From an uncultured Prevotella sp. (GTDB lineage Bacteria > Bacteroidota > Bacteroidia > Bacteroidales > Bacteroidaceae), in the NCBI GenBank assembly GCA_900539625.1, contig UQCW01000001.1, positions 1 through 64,000 of the forward strand: a DNA stretch of 64,000 nucleotides. Direction: 5' to 3'. Positions 47,429 through 56,694 of the stretch are shown piece by piece. The position numbers were made by a program, and so were the translations under genes. The notes under the pieces are model-generated. The model was not told the origin of the DNA. It searched no databases and saw only the letters and a program-made list of their open reading frames with translations. Numbering within the stretch: position 1 is the stretch's first letter; each line of letters opens with the position of its first letter.

Positions 47429-50029
47429 TTAGTTCCTGAACGACAAGCTGTCGCCGTTTGCAGAAACCTCGATGGTCTTGCTCTTGTCAACCGTTCCGGC
47501 CAGCAAGGCTTTGCTCAAATCGTTGAGCAGCAGGCGCTGGAGGGCGCGTTTGACAGGGCGTGCGCCAAATTCGGGGTCGAATCCTGCGCGGGCAATCAGT
47601 TCGATGGCGTCATCGTTGACGTGCAGGGTGACTTCTTGCGCGGCCAACCGTTTGACAACGGCGTTGATTTGCAAGCGGACAATCTGCTCGATTTCCTCCT
47701 TGTTGAGAGGCTGGAACATGATGATGTCGTCGATGCGGTTGAGGAACTCAGGACGGATGGTTTTCTTCAGCATGTCGAGAACCCCGTTCTTCGTGTCTTC
47801 CAAGATCTTTTCCTTCTCGCTGTCGTTCTTGCGCTTCATCTCGTCGAACTTGCTTTGGATGAATGCAGAACCCAAGTTTGAAGTCATGATGATGATGGTG
47901 TTTTTGAAGTTGACGACACGGCCCTTGTTGTCGGTCAGACGTCCGTCATCGAGCACTTGCAGCAGGATATTGAAAACATCGGGGTGAGCTTTCTCGATTT
48001 CATCGAAAAGCACCACGCTGTATGGCTTACGCCGCACAGCTTCTGTCAACTGGCCGCCTTCATCGTAGCCGACATATCCAGGAGGCGCTCCGACCAGGCG
48101 CGATACGCTGAATTTCTCCTGGTATTCGCTCATGTCGATACGCGTCATCATGTTTTCATCGTTGAAGAGGTATTCAGCCAACGCTTTGGCCAATTCCGTC
48201 TTTCCGACACCCGTTGTGCCCAAGAAGATGAACGAGCCAATCGGGCGCTTCGGGTCTTGCAGTCCGGCACGGGAGCGGCGAACAGCATCGGCAACAGCTT
48301 CGATGGCCTCGTCTTGACCAACGACGCGCTTGTGGAGCTCTGCTTCCAGATGAATCAGTTTTTCGCGTTCGCTTTGCAGCATTCTGCTGACGGGAATGCC
48401 CGTCCAACGGCTGACGACATCTGCAATGTCATCCGGAGTGACTTCCTCCTTCACCATGGCCTCTGTGCCTTGTCTGCGCTTCAGCTCCTCCTGTATCTGG
48501 TTGATGTCATTTTGAAGCGATTGCAGTTTTCCGTAGCGGATTTCAGCCACCTTTCCATAGTCGCCTTCCCGCTCGGCGCGTTCGGCTTCAAATTTCAGTT
48601 GCTCCATCTGCTGCTTGTCCTGTTGGATTTTGCCGAGCAGTTCTTTTTCGCCTTCCCATTTTGCGCGATAATTCTTTTCCTTCTCTTCGAGTTCGGAAAT
48701 ATCCTTGTTCAAGCTGGAGAGTTTCTGCTCGTCGCCTTCGCGCTTGATGGCCTCACGTTCGATTTCCAACTGGCGCAGGCGTCGCGTGATTTCGTCCAAC
48801 TCTTCCGGCTGCGAATCGCGCTCCATACGCAATTTTGCTGCCGCCTCGTCCATCAGGTCGATGGCTTTGTCTGGCAGGAAGCGGTCGGAAATGTACCGAT
48901 GTGAGAGGTTCACGGCGGCAATCAGAGCATCATCTTGGATACGCACCTTGTGGTGGTTCTCGTAGCGCTCTTTCAGTCCTCGCAAGATGGAGATGGCATC
49001 TTCTGGTGTCGGCTCGTCCACCATGACAGTTTGGAATCGACGCTCCAAGGCCTTGTCCTTTTCAAAATACTTCTGATATTCCTCCAAAGTGGTCGCACCG
49101 ATGCTTCTCAGTTCGCCACGTGCCAAAGCCGGTTTGAGAATGTTGGCAGCATCCATGGCGCCTTCGCCCTTTCCAGCGCCCACCAACGTGTGGATTTCAT
49201 CGATAAACAAAATGATGTCGCCTTCGGCGTTGGTCACTTCGTTAATGACGCTCTTCAGTCGTTCCTCAAATTCGCCCTTATACTTGGCACCAGCCACCAA
49301 AGCACCCATATCCAAAGAGTAAAGCTGCTTGTTTTTCAGATTTTCAGGCACGTCGCCTCTGACGATTCTCTGTGCCAATCCTTCAACGATGGCGGTTTTA
49401 CCAGTACCTGGCTCACCAATCAGAATTGGGTTGTTTTTCGTTCGCCGCGAAAGAATTTGGAGCACGCGTCTGATTTCTTCGTCACGTCCGATCACAGGGT
49501 CGAGCTTTCCTTCACGTGCTTCTGCAACCAGATTGCGGGCATATTTAGCCAGTGCCTGGTATGTGTCTTCGCTCGACTGCGATGTGGCCTTTTGGCCGCC
49601 TCTCAATTCCTTGATGGCAACACGCAACGCATCGGCTGTCAGTCCGGCATCTTTGAGCATCTGCGAAGCTGTGCTTTTTACTTCAAGCAGTGCCATCAAC
49701 AAGGGTTCCAAACCCACGTAAGCATCGCCTTCCTTTTGGGCGATGGTTTGTGATTTCTGCAACACCTCGTTGGCATCATTGTCCAAATATGGTTGTCCGC
49801 CGCCAGAAACGCGCGGATAGCTCTTGAGCTCGTTGTCAACGGCGCTCTGCAACGTCCGTTCGTTGACACCCGTTTTCCCGAAGAGAAATTGGGTTACGTT
49901 TTCGCCGACGGAGAGGACACCTGCAAGCAAATGTACGGCACCAACAGCTTGCGAACCGTTTCCTGTGGCCTTGTCAATGGCATGCTGAACGGCTTGTTGC
50001 GCTTTAATAGTAAAGTTGTCAAATGTCAT
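47429..50029 (-). CDS. clpB: ATP-dependent disaggregase ClpB
   Basis: AAA+ chaperone that, with DnaK, resolubilises aggregated proteins. The 866 residues have the full class I Clp plan: N-domain with two Clp_N repeats (1-145), AAA-1 with Walker A GEPGTGKTA, the coiled-coil middle domain (about 400-530, heptads of Glu, Leu, Lys), AAA-2 with Walker A GTTGVGKTE and the D2-small domain. The presence of the long middle domain separates it from ClpA and ClpC. It is on the minus strand, with a GGAG Shine-Dalgarno-like site before ATG at 50029. An 8-bp inverted repeat at 50121-50144 lies upstream and may regulate it. Confidence 0.96.
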   Translation of the reverse strand: MTFDNFTIKAQQAVQHAIDKATGNGSQAVGAVHLLAGVLSVGENVTQFLFGKTGVNERTLQSAVDNELKSYPRVSGGGQPYLDNDANEVLQKSQTIAQKEGDAYVGLEPLLMALLEVKSTASQMLKDAGLTADALRVAIKELRGGQKATSQSSEDTYQALAKYARNLVAEAREGKLDPVIGRDEEIRRVLQILSRRTKNNPILIGEPGTGKTAIVEGLAQRIVRGDVPENLKNKQLYSLDMGALVAGAKYKGEFEERLKSVINEVTNAEGDIILFIDEIHTLVGAGKGEGAMDAANILKPALARGELRSIGATTLEEYQKYFEKDKALERRFQTVMVDEPTPEDAISILRGLKERYENHHKVRIQDDALIAAVNLSHRYISDRFLPDKAIDLMDEAAAKLRMERDSQPEELDEITRRLRQLEIEREAIKREGDEQKLSSLNKDISELEEKEKNYRAKWEGEKELLGKIQQDKQQMEQLKFEAERAEREGDYGKVAEIRYGKLQSLQNDINQIQEELKRRQGTEAMVKEEVTPDDIADVVSRWTGIPVSRMLQSEREKLIHLEAELHKRVVGQDEAIEAVADAVRRSRAGLQDPKRPIGSFIFLGTTGVGKTELAKALAEYLFNDENMMTRIDMSEYQEKFSVSRLVGAPPGYVGYDEGGQLTEAVRRKPYSVVLFDEIEKAHPDVFNILLQVLDDGRLTDNKGRVVNFKNTIIIMTSNLGSAFIQSKFDEMKRKNDSEKEKILEDTKNGVLDMLKKTIRPEFLNRIDDIIMFQPLNKEEIEQIVRLQINAVVKRLAAQEVTLHVNDDAIELIARAGFDPEFGARPVKRALQRLLLNDLSKALLAGTVDKSKTIEVSANGDSLSFRN

Positions 50030-50120
50030 AGTTGTAGTCTCCTTATTTTTATGTTGTCTTATTCAGTTGTGAAGCCCCACACATGCTCGGCTGATGGTAG
50101 CCGATTACCTGTTTGGAGCC

Positions 50121-50144
50121 TGTCTTGCGTCTTTTTGCAAGACA
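50121..50144. promoter_or_regulatory. Inverted repeat upstream of clpB
   Basis: TGTCTTGC at 50121-50128 and GCAAGACA at 50137-50144 are perfect inverses with 8 bases between. It lies 92 bases upstream of the clpB start. The sequence differs from CIRCE (TTAGCACTC-N9-GAGTGCTAA). It may be an operator or merely a hairpin. Confidence 0.35.
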
Positions 50145-50313
50145 CCCATATTCGGGCAAAGCCTTTGCCAATCGTTTGGGCGTAACATCCTTTAAACCTT
50201 ACCGACTTTTTGACAGACGGTCAAGCCTTTTCTACGTAGAAACCAAGACATTAAGTCAGAAATAAACGGGCTTTTTGTCAGTTAGCCGAGCATCACCTCG
50301 TCTCTGAAAACAA

Positions 50314-50354
50314 AAGAAAGCACCGGTAGCGTTTATTGCTATCGGTGCTTTCTT
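50314..50354 (-). terminator. Terminator of the acyl-CoA synthetase gene
   Basis: A 17-bp stem with one G-T pair (50314-50330 with 50338-50354), loop GTTTATT. On the minus strand it is followed by TTGTTTT. It lies 100 bases past the stop of the minus-strand gene. Confidence 0.8.
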
Positions 50355-50454
50355 GGGGGGATTATATACCTATATAATATATAAGTATAATAGCTTGTAT
50401 AATCATGGTGTGTGTAACTGTTGCATACCATTCCGCCTGGTGGGGCGAAGCATC

Positions 50455-52128
50455 TTACAGTTCCACGTTTTCATAGAGGAAGCGTTTGATGCTTCTCTTC
50501 GGGGTTTTCTCAAATTCGTTTTCGAAAATCTTGATACGTGTCAGCTGCTCGTAGTTGGCCACCATTTGGTTGAGGTCCTTCCGGTTTTGCTCCATGACGT
50601 TTCGCAGTTCGTTTTCTCCCAATCCGTCGCGTTCCGCTTCGTCGTAGTCGGGGTGTACAAGTCCGTAGAGTTTCTCGCCGCGCTGGATGACGATGCTTTC
50701 AGAGACGTAAGGCAGCGTGTTGAGTTTGTCTTCAATTTCTTCAGGATAGATGTTCTGGCCCGACGAGCCTAGGAGCATGTTTTTGCTTCTTCCTCGGATG
50801 TAGATATATCCGTCTTCGTCCATCACGCCGAGGTCGCCCGTGTGATACCATCCGTCCTTGTCAATGGTAGCCTCGGTTGCCTCTGGGTTTTTGTAGTAGC
50901 CCAGCATGACGTTGGCACCGCGTGCCAGAATTTCTCCGACTTCATTTTGCGGGTCATTTGAATTGATGCGCACTTCCATGCGTGGCGCCACCTTGCCGCA
51001 CGAACCAGGGCGGAAATCATGCCAGTCGACATAGCTGATAATCGGTGCGCACTCCGTCGTGCCGTAGCCGACGGTGAAGTTGAACCCCGTCTTGTGTAGA
51101 AACTCTTCGATTTCGCTGTTGAAGGCTGCGCCGCCGATGATGATTTCGTAAAATCTGCCGCCGAAGGCCGCCACCAACTGTTCGCGGATTTTTTCGCGGA
51201 TGCGGGCATTGATGAGCGGCAGTTTGAGCAGGAGCTTCATGCTCGGCGTCTGTAATTTTGGGAGAACAGATTTCTTGATGATCTTCTCAATGATGAGCGG
51301 AACGGAAACCACGACAACTGGCTTGATGTCGGCAAAGGCCATGAAGATAATCTTTGGCGATGGCACTCTCGTGAGGTAATAGACATGGCATCCATGCATG
51401 AATTCAAAGAGAAATTCAAAGGCCATGCCATACATGTGGGCCAGCGGCAGCATCGAAATGACAGGGTCACCGCATTTCACCTTGTCGCCCAGCACTTCGC
51501 GAGCGAAGAGCAGGTTTGACCACAATGCGCGGTAGGGGATGAGCACCCCCTTGGAGTTGCTGGTTGTGCCAGAAGTATAGTTGATGAGCGCCAAATCGTC
51601 GCCGCTTGTCGTATGTCTGTATCCCACGTGCTCCGCTCTGAAATTCTTGGGATATTTACGGCCAAAGAATTCGTTGAGGTGTTCGCGGGCCTCCGTGAGT
51701 TTCTCTGTGCGGCTCACGAGTAGGGCATAGTCGAGATTGCTGATGATGCCTTCCAAATGTGGCATTTCGTCTGCATTGAGAGACGGCCATACCTGGTCGC
51801 CAACGAAAAGCAGTCTGGCTTCAGAGTGGTTGACAATGCCATGAACCTGCTCTGGTTTAAATTCGTGGAGGATGGGCACTGCCACGGCACCATAACTCAG
51901 TGTGGCCAAAAACGCCACCGCCCAGTTGGCGCAGTTGCGTCCGCAGAGGGCAATGCGGTCGCCCTTCTGGATGCCTGCGTTCTCAAACATGATGTGTAGC
52001 TTCTCAATCTTTCGTGCAACATCTTTGTATTGGAGCGTGCTGCCCTTGTAGTCAGTCAGTGCGTCAAGATCCCAATGAGCCTTGACAGTCTCTTCTATAT
52101 ATCCGATGAAATCTTTGTATGTTTCCAT
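50455..52128 (-). CDS. Long-chain fatty acid CoA ligase (AMP-binding enzyme)
   Basis: Activates a carboxylic acid, probably a long-chain fatty acid, to its CoA ester through an acyl-AMP. The 557 residues have the ANL superfamily motifs: phosphate loop INYTSGTTSNSKGV (A3), VGYGTTECAP (A5), the GWYHTGDLG aspartate (A7), and RSKNMLLGSSGQNIYPEEIE (A8/A10 hinge). The sequence is typical of Bacteroidetes FadD-like proteins. It is a single minus-strand gene diverging from mltG, with its own promoter and terminator. Confidence 0.9.
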   Translation of the reverse strand: METYKDFIGYIEETVKAHWDLDALTDYKGSTLQYKDVARKIEKLHIMFENAGIQKGDRIALCGRNCANWAVAFLATLSYGAVAVPILHEFKPEQVHGIVNHSEARLLFVGDQVWPSLNADEMPHLEGIISNLDYALLVSRTEKLTEAREHLNEFFGRKYPKNFRAEHVGYRHTTSGDDLALINYTSGTTSNSKGVLIPYRALWSNLLFAREVLGDKVKCGDPVISMLPLAHMYGMAFEFLFEFMHGCHVYYLTRVPSPKIIFMAFADIKPVVVVSVPLIIEKIIKKSVLPKLQTPSMKLLLKLPLINARIREKIREQLVAAFGGRFYEIIIGGAAFNSEIEEFLHKTGFNFTVGYGTTECAPIISYVDWHDFRPGSCGKVAPRMEVRINSNDPQNEVGEILARGANVMLGYYKNPEATEATIDKDGWYHTGDLGVMDEDGYIYIRGRSKNMLLGSSGQNIYPEEIEDKLNTLPYVSESIVIQRGEKLYGLVHPDYDEAERDGLGENELRNVMEQNRKDLNQMVANYEQLTRIKIFENEFEKTPKRSIKRFLYENVEL

Positions 52129-52180
52129 GTTTGGTTAAAAAAACAAATGAACAGAAAAGCACATTGCATGTGTTTGTGTG

Positions 52181-52188
52181 CAAAAGTA
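52181..52188 (-). promoter_or_regulatory. -7 box of the acyl-CoA synthetase promoter
   Basis: CAAAAGTA on the plus strand reads TACTTTTG on the minus strand, matching TAnnTTTG, 53 bases before the start codon. No clear -33 partner was identified. Confidence 0.4.
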
Positions 52189-52232
52189 AGAAAAATTACT
52201 CATACGTAGGGGTATTGTGCATGATAAATTTG

Positions 52233-52240
52233 TAATTTTG
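52233..52240 (+). promoter_or_regulatory. -7 box of the mltG promoter
   Basis: TAATTTTG, 28 bases before the mltG ATG. A second match, TAAATTTG, is directly next to it at 52225-52232. The two divergent -7 boxes are 45 bases apart and must share the same 139-base gap. Confidence 0.45.
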
Positions 52241-52267
52241 CCCCAAGATTATTAGAGAAACAGAGAA

Positions 52268-53290
52268 ATGAAAGAGTTTTGTAATAAAAGAACCATCTTT
52301 TATGGAGGTTTGGTGGCCCTGATTTTGGGCATTGCTGGCTATTGGCTTTTCCTGAGCAGCTTTTCTTCTGCGAAGGAAGAAATCATGGTGCGCGTTGACC
52401 GCGATGACAATAGCGATTCCATACAAGCCAAGCTCGAGCGCGTGGCTTCGCCGCGCCAGATGCTCGGGTTTCGCATCCTTTCTGGCGTTGTGGGGATGAA
52501 GAAGGTGCGGCCGGGCTGCTACATCGCTGGTGGCGGCATCAGCACGCTGGCTCTTTTCCGGAATATCCGGGGCGGACGCCAAACGCCGGTCAAACTGACC
52601 ATTCCCAATGTCCGCACGCTGGGAGACCTTGCTGCACGCTTGTCCCTGCAGTTGGAACTTGATTCTGCGCAGCTCGCTTCGGCATTTTCCGACGAAGCGT
52701 TGTGCCAGGAGTTGGGATACGACACGACGACAATCGGATGTATGTTTATTCCCAATACCTATGAGGTTTTTTGGAATATTTCTGCCAAGGATTTGATGGC
52801 GCGTTTACACAAGGAGTCGAATGCGTTTTGGACTTCGAAGCGCAAGGCAGAGGCTAAGGCTGCTGGACTGACGCCCAACGAGGTCATAATCATGGCATCG
52901 ATTGTTGACCAGGAAACGGCCAATTCGGAAGAAAAACCGATGGTGGCTGGCATGTATCTGAATCGTCTTCACCAAGGCATGAAACTACAGGCCGACCCGA
53001 CGGTGAAGTTTGCCCTAAAGCAGTTTGCCTTGAAGCGTATTCTTCACGAACACCTTTCAGTCGACAGTCCGTACAACACCTATCGCCATGAGGGACTTCC
53101 TCCCGGCCCGATTGCCATCCCTGCGCTTTCGAGCATCGAGGCCGTGTTGCACTTCGCGCACCATGACTATATATATATGTGTGCAAAAGAAGACTTCTCG
53201 GGAACGCACAATTTTGCCAAGACTTATGAGGAACATCTTGCGAATGCGCGGAAATATGCTGAGGCCCTCAACGAGAGAGGTATAAAGTGA
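52268..53290 (+). CDS. mltG: Endolytic murein transglycosylase MltG
   Basis: Inner-membrane enzyme that cleaves nascent glycan strands and sets their length. The 340-residue protein has a short cytoplasmic start, a transmembrane helix (about 13-33), a LysM-like domain (about 40-120), and the YceG catalytic domain. The catalytic segment is MASIVDQETAN (the conserved Glu in QET), followed by VAGMYLNRL, LQADPTVKF, SPYNTYRHEGLPPGPI and the terminal FSGTHNFAKTYEEHL. All are typical of the family and the length is normal. Confidence 0.94.
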   Translation: MKEFCNKRTIFYGGLVALILGIAGYWLFLSSFSSAKEEIMVRVDRDDNSDSIQAKLERVASPRQMLGFRILSGVVGMKKVRPGCYIAGGGISTLALFRNIRGGRQTPVKLTIPNVRTLGDLAARLSLQLELDSAQLASAFSDEALCQELGYDTTTIGCMFIPNTYEVFWNISAKDLMARLHKESNAFWTSKRKAEAKAAGLTPNEVIIMASIVDQETANSEEKPMVAGMYLNRLHQGMKLQADPTVKFALKQFALKRILHEHLSVDSPYNTYRHEGLPPGPIAIPALSSIEAVLHFAHHDYIYMCAKEDFSGTHNFAKTYEEHLANARKYAEALNERGIK

Positions 53291-53429
53291 TTCATGAATT
53301 GGTATTTTTAAAAACCGATAATTCTAAATAAGTGTTCACCTTGTGAGTGGTCAGCCGTGTGCTTCGTTAATAATATTCAAAAGGAATCAGAAAACTATTT
53401 AATGGTCTGACGTTTTTATGGGTTTGCAC

Positions 53430-53510
53430 TATCTTTGCATCATAAGATAGGCGGCGGCTCGATAAAACAACCGAGCGAACTTGATGCTCTGCATTCGTCC
53501 GCCCCCTGTT
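53430..53510 (+). promoter_or_regulatory. Promoter and structured leader of the 53540 gene
   Basis: A perfect TATCTTTG -7 box (53430-53437) is followed by a leader with AAGATAGGC, a short CTCG/CGAG hairpin and CTTGATGCTCTGC. The same order occurs at 57608-57680 before the hexosaminidase gene. An AGGAGG-type site (AAAGGAGG, 53526-53533) precedes the ATG. Confidence 0.55.
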
Positions 53511-53539
53511 TATCATTAAGAAAATAAAGGAGGTTTATT

Positions 53540-54529
53540 ATGAAACGTTTATTTGCAATCTTGATTCTTGCCACATGCTTCGCTTCGTGGAGCTTTGCGC
53601 AAGATGACGATGTGTACTTCGTTCCGACGAAAGCCAGAAAGGCCGCTGAGGCCAAAAAGTTGCAGGAACGCCAGCAACGCCGGTTGCAGTCCGACTACGA
53701 ATATATCCAAAATCAGGGCTATGGCGCAGACGCCTTCCGCGACAACGACAACTGGGCTTCTGGGCGCGTTGGGCAGCGGAATGTGGATGAGTACAACCGC
53801 CGACAAGCAACGCCAGACACGTCCTATGTGCCAGATGCTGGATATGACGAAGAAGGCGTGTACACTTCGCGCCTAATTCGCTTCCATTCTCCGCGTGTCG
53901 GAGTAGTCGTTAGCAGTCCTTATTACGGACTTTGGGTTGATTGTTACGACCCTTGGCTGACGCCTTGGGATGCTGATCTTTATTACAGTTCATGGTACGG
54001 CTGGGGCTTAAGTCCGTATTATTACTGTAGCTCTTTCTATTGGCGCTATGGATGGTACGACCCCTGGTGGTCTTATTCCTGGGGCTGGCATCCTGGCTGG
54101 CACGACCATTGGCATTGGGGAGGCTGGACACCCAAACCAGGAGGAGGCCGTTATCTCGACACCTCTCGCCGCGTGACAGCCCATCGTCCCTCGCGCAATT
54201 ACAATTCATCCGACGGCCGATATTCAGGCAACAGTTACCGCCCCTCGCGCGATAGCTACCGTCCTTCACGGGAAAACTATCGTCCTTCGGCCGGCAGCCA
54301 ACGGGTGCCCAACTCCAGTGTGACGCGTCCGAGCCGCAGTTATGGCAATTCCGGCAGCACCAATACACGCACGGAAACGCGCCCCTCACGTAGCTACGGA
54401 AATAGCGTCCCTTCGCGCTCTTCAGTGTCTTCGCCCTCAATGCCGTCGCGTTCTTATGGCAATTTGGGAGGTGGCGGGCGCTCCTTCGGCAATTCCGGTG
54501 GCGGTCGCTCATTTGGCGGACGCAGATAA
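53540..54529 (+). CDS. Tyr/Trp-rich secreted protein with Arg-Pro-Ser repeats
   Basis: Function unknown. The 329-residue product has a signal peptide (MKRLFAILILATCFASWSFA). Residues 25-75 are charged and helical. Residues 125-200 are extremely rich in Tyr, Trp, Gly, His and Pro (GWYDPWWSYSWGWHPGW). The last 120 residues form imperfect repeats around RPSRDSYRPSRENYRPS and RPSRSYGNS, basic and Ser-rich, ending in GGGRSFGGRR. Such composition suggests an exported, cell-wall or matrix-associated protein, but nothing specific can be assigned. The stop codon is followed at once by remnants and then a full copy of the palindromic repeat. Confidence 0.8.
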   Translation: MKRLFAILILATCFASWSFAQDDDVYFVPTKARKAAEAKKLQERQQRRLQSDYEYIQNQGYGADAFRDNDNWASGRVGQRNVDEYNRRQATPDTSYVPDAGYDEEGVYTSRLIRFHSPRVGVVVSSPYYGLWVDCYDPWLTPWDADLYYSSWYGWGLSPYYYCSSFYWRYGWYDPWWSYSWGWHPGWHDHWHWGGWTPKPGGGRYLDTSRRVTAHRPSRNYNSSDGRYSGNSYRPSRDSYRPSRENYRPSAGSQRVPNSSVTRPSRSYGNSGSTNTRTETRPSRSYGNSVPSRSSVSSPSMPSRSYGNLGGGGRSFGNSGGGRSFGGRR

Positions 54530-54544
54530 GTAATGGTCCATAAC

Positions 54545-54641
54545 AGTAATGGTAAAAAAAAATAACTTGAACAATTTTGAGGAGCAAGGGGTAATTTCTT
54601 ATGCCCTGTCAAAATTGATCAACTTATTCTTTCACCATTAC
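54545..54641 (+). repeat. MITE-like palindromic repeat, copy D
   Basis: Begins AGTAATGGTAAAAAAAAA and ends CACCATTAC, 97 bp, with core TAATTTCTTATGCCCTGTC. A lone extra terminus (AAGTAATGGTCC) lies at 54528-54539, overlapping the preceding stop codon. Confidence 0.8.
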
Positions 54642-54780
54642 ACTAAGTAGGAATATAAATTGAACGTTCTGTATCCCGACAGAGACAGACGGAGAAACAT
54701 GCTGCCAAATCGCCTCTGAGACATAACGAATGGCGGCTGACGCTTTCGACAGAGGCAGACGTTCGCAAAAACATGATGAT

Positions 54781-56376
54781 ATGAACAAATTACTGACTTT
54801 GGGATTACTTGGGCTGACATCGTTGCCGATGTGTGCCCAGGATATCTATAAAATTGAGAATTTTGCAGGCGAGGATTTGAATGGAACAGCTCGTTACGTC
54901 GGCATGGGAGGATCCATGAGCGCTCTTGGTGCTGAAATCTCAACCATGGGGACCAATCCTGCGGGCACGGCCCTCTACCGTCGCAGCGACTTCGCCATGT
55001 CGGCTGGCTTGAACTCGCAACCAAATGCCCTCGATTTTGCCAACCGTGGCAAGACACGTGCTTCGTTTGACCAGGCAGGTTTCGTCTATGCTGCGCGTAT
55101 GTCGTCCGACGACAATCTGCGGTTCATCAATCTCGGTTTCAATTACCACAAGCGTCGCAATATGAAGAGCTTTGTGGGCGTTGACGATTTCTATACGGGC
55201 GGACTTTCCCAAACGCATCAGATGCTCGACCTCACCTATGTCAACAACGGATTCCTTGATCTGACGAAAGACAACGACCGTTTATACACCACGCGACTCA
55301 CCTTGCTGGGCTACGACACGCAGTTGCTCTATATGAACAAAAATGCCGATGGAACAGTGGCCGGATACGATCCCGTTGATTCGCAATCATACAACTACCG
55401 CCGTGCGCAGTGGGGAGGCATCCAGCAATACGATTTCAACCTCTCGTTCAACTTCTGCGACCAGATATATGCTGGTATGACCTTCGGCCTGTATAATGTG
55501 GACGTTCACAACCGCACAGACTATGCCGAAATGATAATCGACCCCGCCAACCCCAGTCAGCTGCATGAATACAACACCAGCAATGCTGAGGCATTGACCG
55601 GAACAGGTTTTGACGTTAAATTTGGTGTGATATTGCGCCCCATTGAAGAATCTCCCTTCCGCATCGGTGTGGCCGTACACACTCCTGTCTTCTATGACTT
55701 GACCTCAAGTCAGTATCTCTATGTCAATTCTCCGTTTAAGAACTACGACAGCAACGGCAACCTCGTTGCCAACTATACAGACAAGTCGCTCAACGTGGGC
55801 GACAACGACTACAAGATTCGCACGCCGTGGAAGTTCAATTTGAGCATGGCCACCACTGTTGGCAGCTTCTTGGCGTTGAATGCCGAATATGAATACCGTG
55901 ACTACGGTGCCAGTCAGGTGCGTTATCCTGGCTATGACGACAACTGGTCGAGCGGGGAAAAAGACGAAGCGCTGTGTAATGAAGCCCAGCAATACCTCAA
56001 GCCCGTCAGCACCATCAAGGTCGGAGCTGAGTTGCGTGCGGCCGATGATTTCTATCTGCGTGCGGGTTACAACTGGGAGTCTGCGCCCATGTCGAAAGAT
56101 GCTTTCTTGAATCTTTTCACGAGCAGTCCTTCCTATTACTATAGCGCAAACACCGACTATCTGAACCTCTCTTCCATCAACCGCTTCACTTGCGGATTTG
56201 GCTATCGCGGCAAACACGCCTATTTCGATATGGCCTATCAGTTCCAGAAGCAGACGGGCGACTTTTACGCCTTTCATGTGCCCACAGAAACTTCTAATGT
56301 GACAAACCGTTTGGCACCGTCAAAAGTCGACCTCAACCGCCATCAGGTTCTGTTCACGTTGGGCTATAAGTTCTGA
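54781..56376 (+). CDS. FadL/OmpP1-like outer-membrane transport protein
   Basis: Predicted outer-membrane beta-barrel, likely for hydrophobic compounds. The 531 residues begin with a signal peptide (MNKLLTLGLLGLTSLPMCAQ), followed by the family hatch signature: GTARYVGMGGSMSALGAEI and STMGTNPAGTALYRRSDF (N-P-A motif). Alternating aromatic strands run to the C-terminal HQVLFTLGYKF, ending in Phe as barrels do. Bacteroidetes carry several such proteins; substrate specificity cannot be read. The start at 54781 is chosen because it places the signal peptide correctly. Confidence 0.85.
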   Translation: MNKLLTLGLLGLTSLPMCAQDIYKIENFAGEDLNGTARYVGMGGSMSALGAEISTMGTNPAGTALYRRSDFAMSAGLNSQPNALDFANRGKTRASFDQAGFVYAARMSSDDNLRFINLGFNYHKRRNMKSFVGVDDFYTGGLSQTHQMLDLTYVNNGFLDLTKDNDRLYTTRLTLLGYDTQLLYMNKNADGTVAGYDPVDSQSYNYRRAQWGGIQQYDFNLSFNFCDQIYAGMTFGLYNVDVHNRTDYAEMIIDPANPSQLHEYNTSNAEALTGTGFDVKFGVILRPIEESPFRIGVAVHTPVFYDLTSSQYLYVNSPFKNYDSNGNLVANYTDKSLNVGDNDYKIRTPWKFNLSMATTVGSFLALNAEYEYRDYGASQVRYPGYDDNWSSGEKDEALCNEAQQYLKPVSTIKVGAELRAADDFYLRAGYNWESAPMSKDAFLNLFTSSPSYYYSANTDYLNLSSINRFTCGFGYRGKHAYFDMAYQFQKQTGDFYAFHVPTETSNVTNRLAPSKVDLNRHQVLFTLGYKF

Positions 56377-56694
56377 CAGACTTTTTATGAAACAGTTAAA
56401 GGGGTGTTCTATAAATTAGCTGAGCCGATTTTACATTTATCGCGAAGCAGATTGTTGTATTTCAAAGACGAGCATAGCGAGCTATGTGAGTCTTTGAAAT
56501 ACAGCAAGATGCGAGTGAGAACTGTAAAAGCGGCCAAGTCAATCCTAAATAAAGAATCTCCATTAAAACTAATTTATAGAACAACCCTAAAGTCAGACGC
56601 TACATGAGAGAGTGGGGCGTTTGGCTTTTTTTTAAACACCTACTTATATAAATCACCATCGGGAGGGGAGACCCTCTCAGACAAACGAATGCTT
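56377..56694. other. Intergenic region with a long imperfect palindrome
   Basis: No protein gene. The main feature is the palindrome at 56429-56529, centred on a 13-bp perfect stem. A TTTTAAACACCTACTTA motif (56630-56646) and GGGAGGGGAG (56661-56670, possible Shine-Dalgarno) precede the META lipoprotein gene. Confidence 0.5.
56429..56529. repeat. 101-bp imperfect palindrome
   Basis: A perfect 13-bp inner stem (GTATTTCAAAGAC at 56457-56469 with GTCTTTGAAATAC at 56490-56502), with a smaller CATAG/CTATG stem inside, and outer arms that pair imperfectly to TTTTACA (56429-56435) and TGTAAAA (56523-56529). It could be a MITE relic or a strong RNA hairpin. Confidence 0.6.

Larger units (their letters stand above)
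50030..50454. other. Intergenic region between clpB and the acyl-CoA synthetase
   Basis: No gene is seen. It holds the clpB leader on the minus strand, an 8-bp inverted repeat at 50121-50144, and the terminator of the neighbouring minus-strand gene (50314-50354). No TAnnTTTG box was found in the clpB direction, so a different sigma factor may be used. Confidence 0.45.

Noticed and set aside
47957..48904. 315-codon open frame on the plus strand inside clpB
   Set aside because: Entirely antisense to clpB, with no start signal or domain.
50121..50144. CIRCE element for HrcA
   Set aside because: The arms TGTCTTGC/GCAAGACA do not match TTAGCACTC/GAGTGCTAA.
56404..56607. 67-codon open frame
   Set aside because: Most of it is the palindrome at 56429-56529; no start signal and no family.
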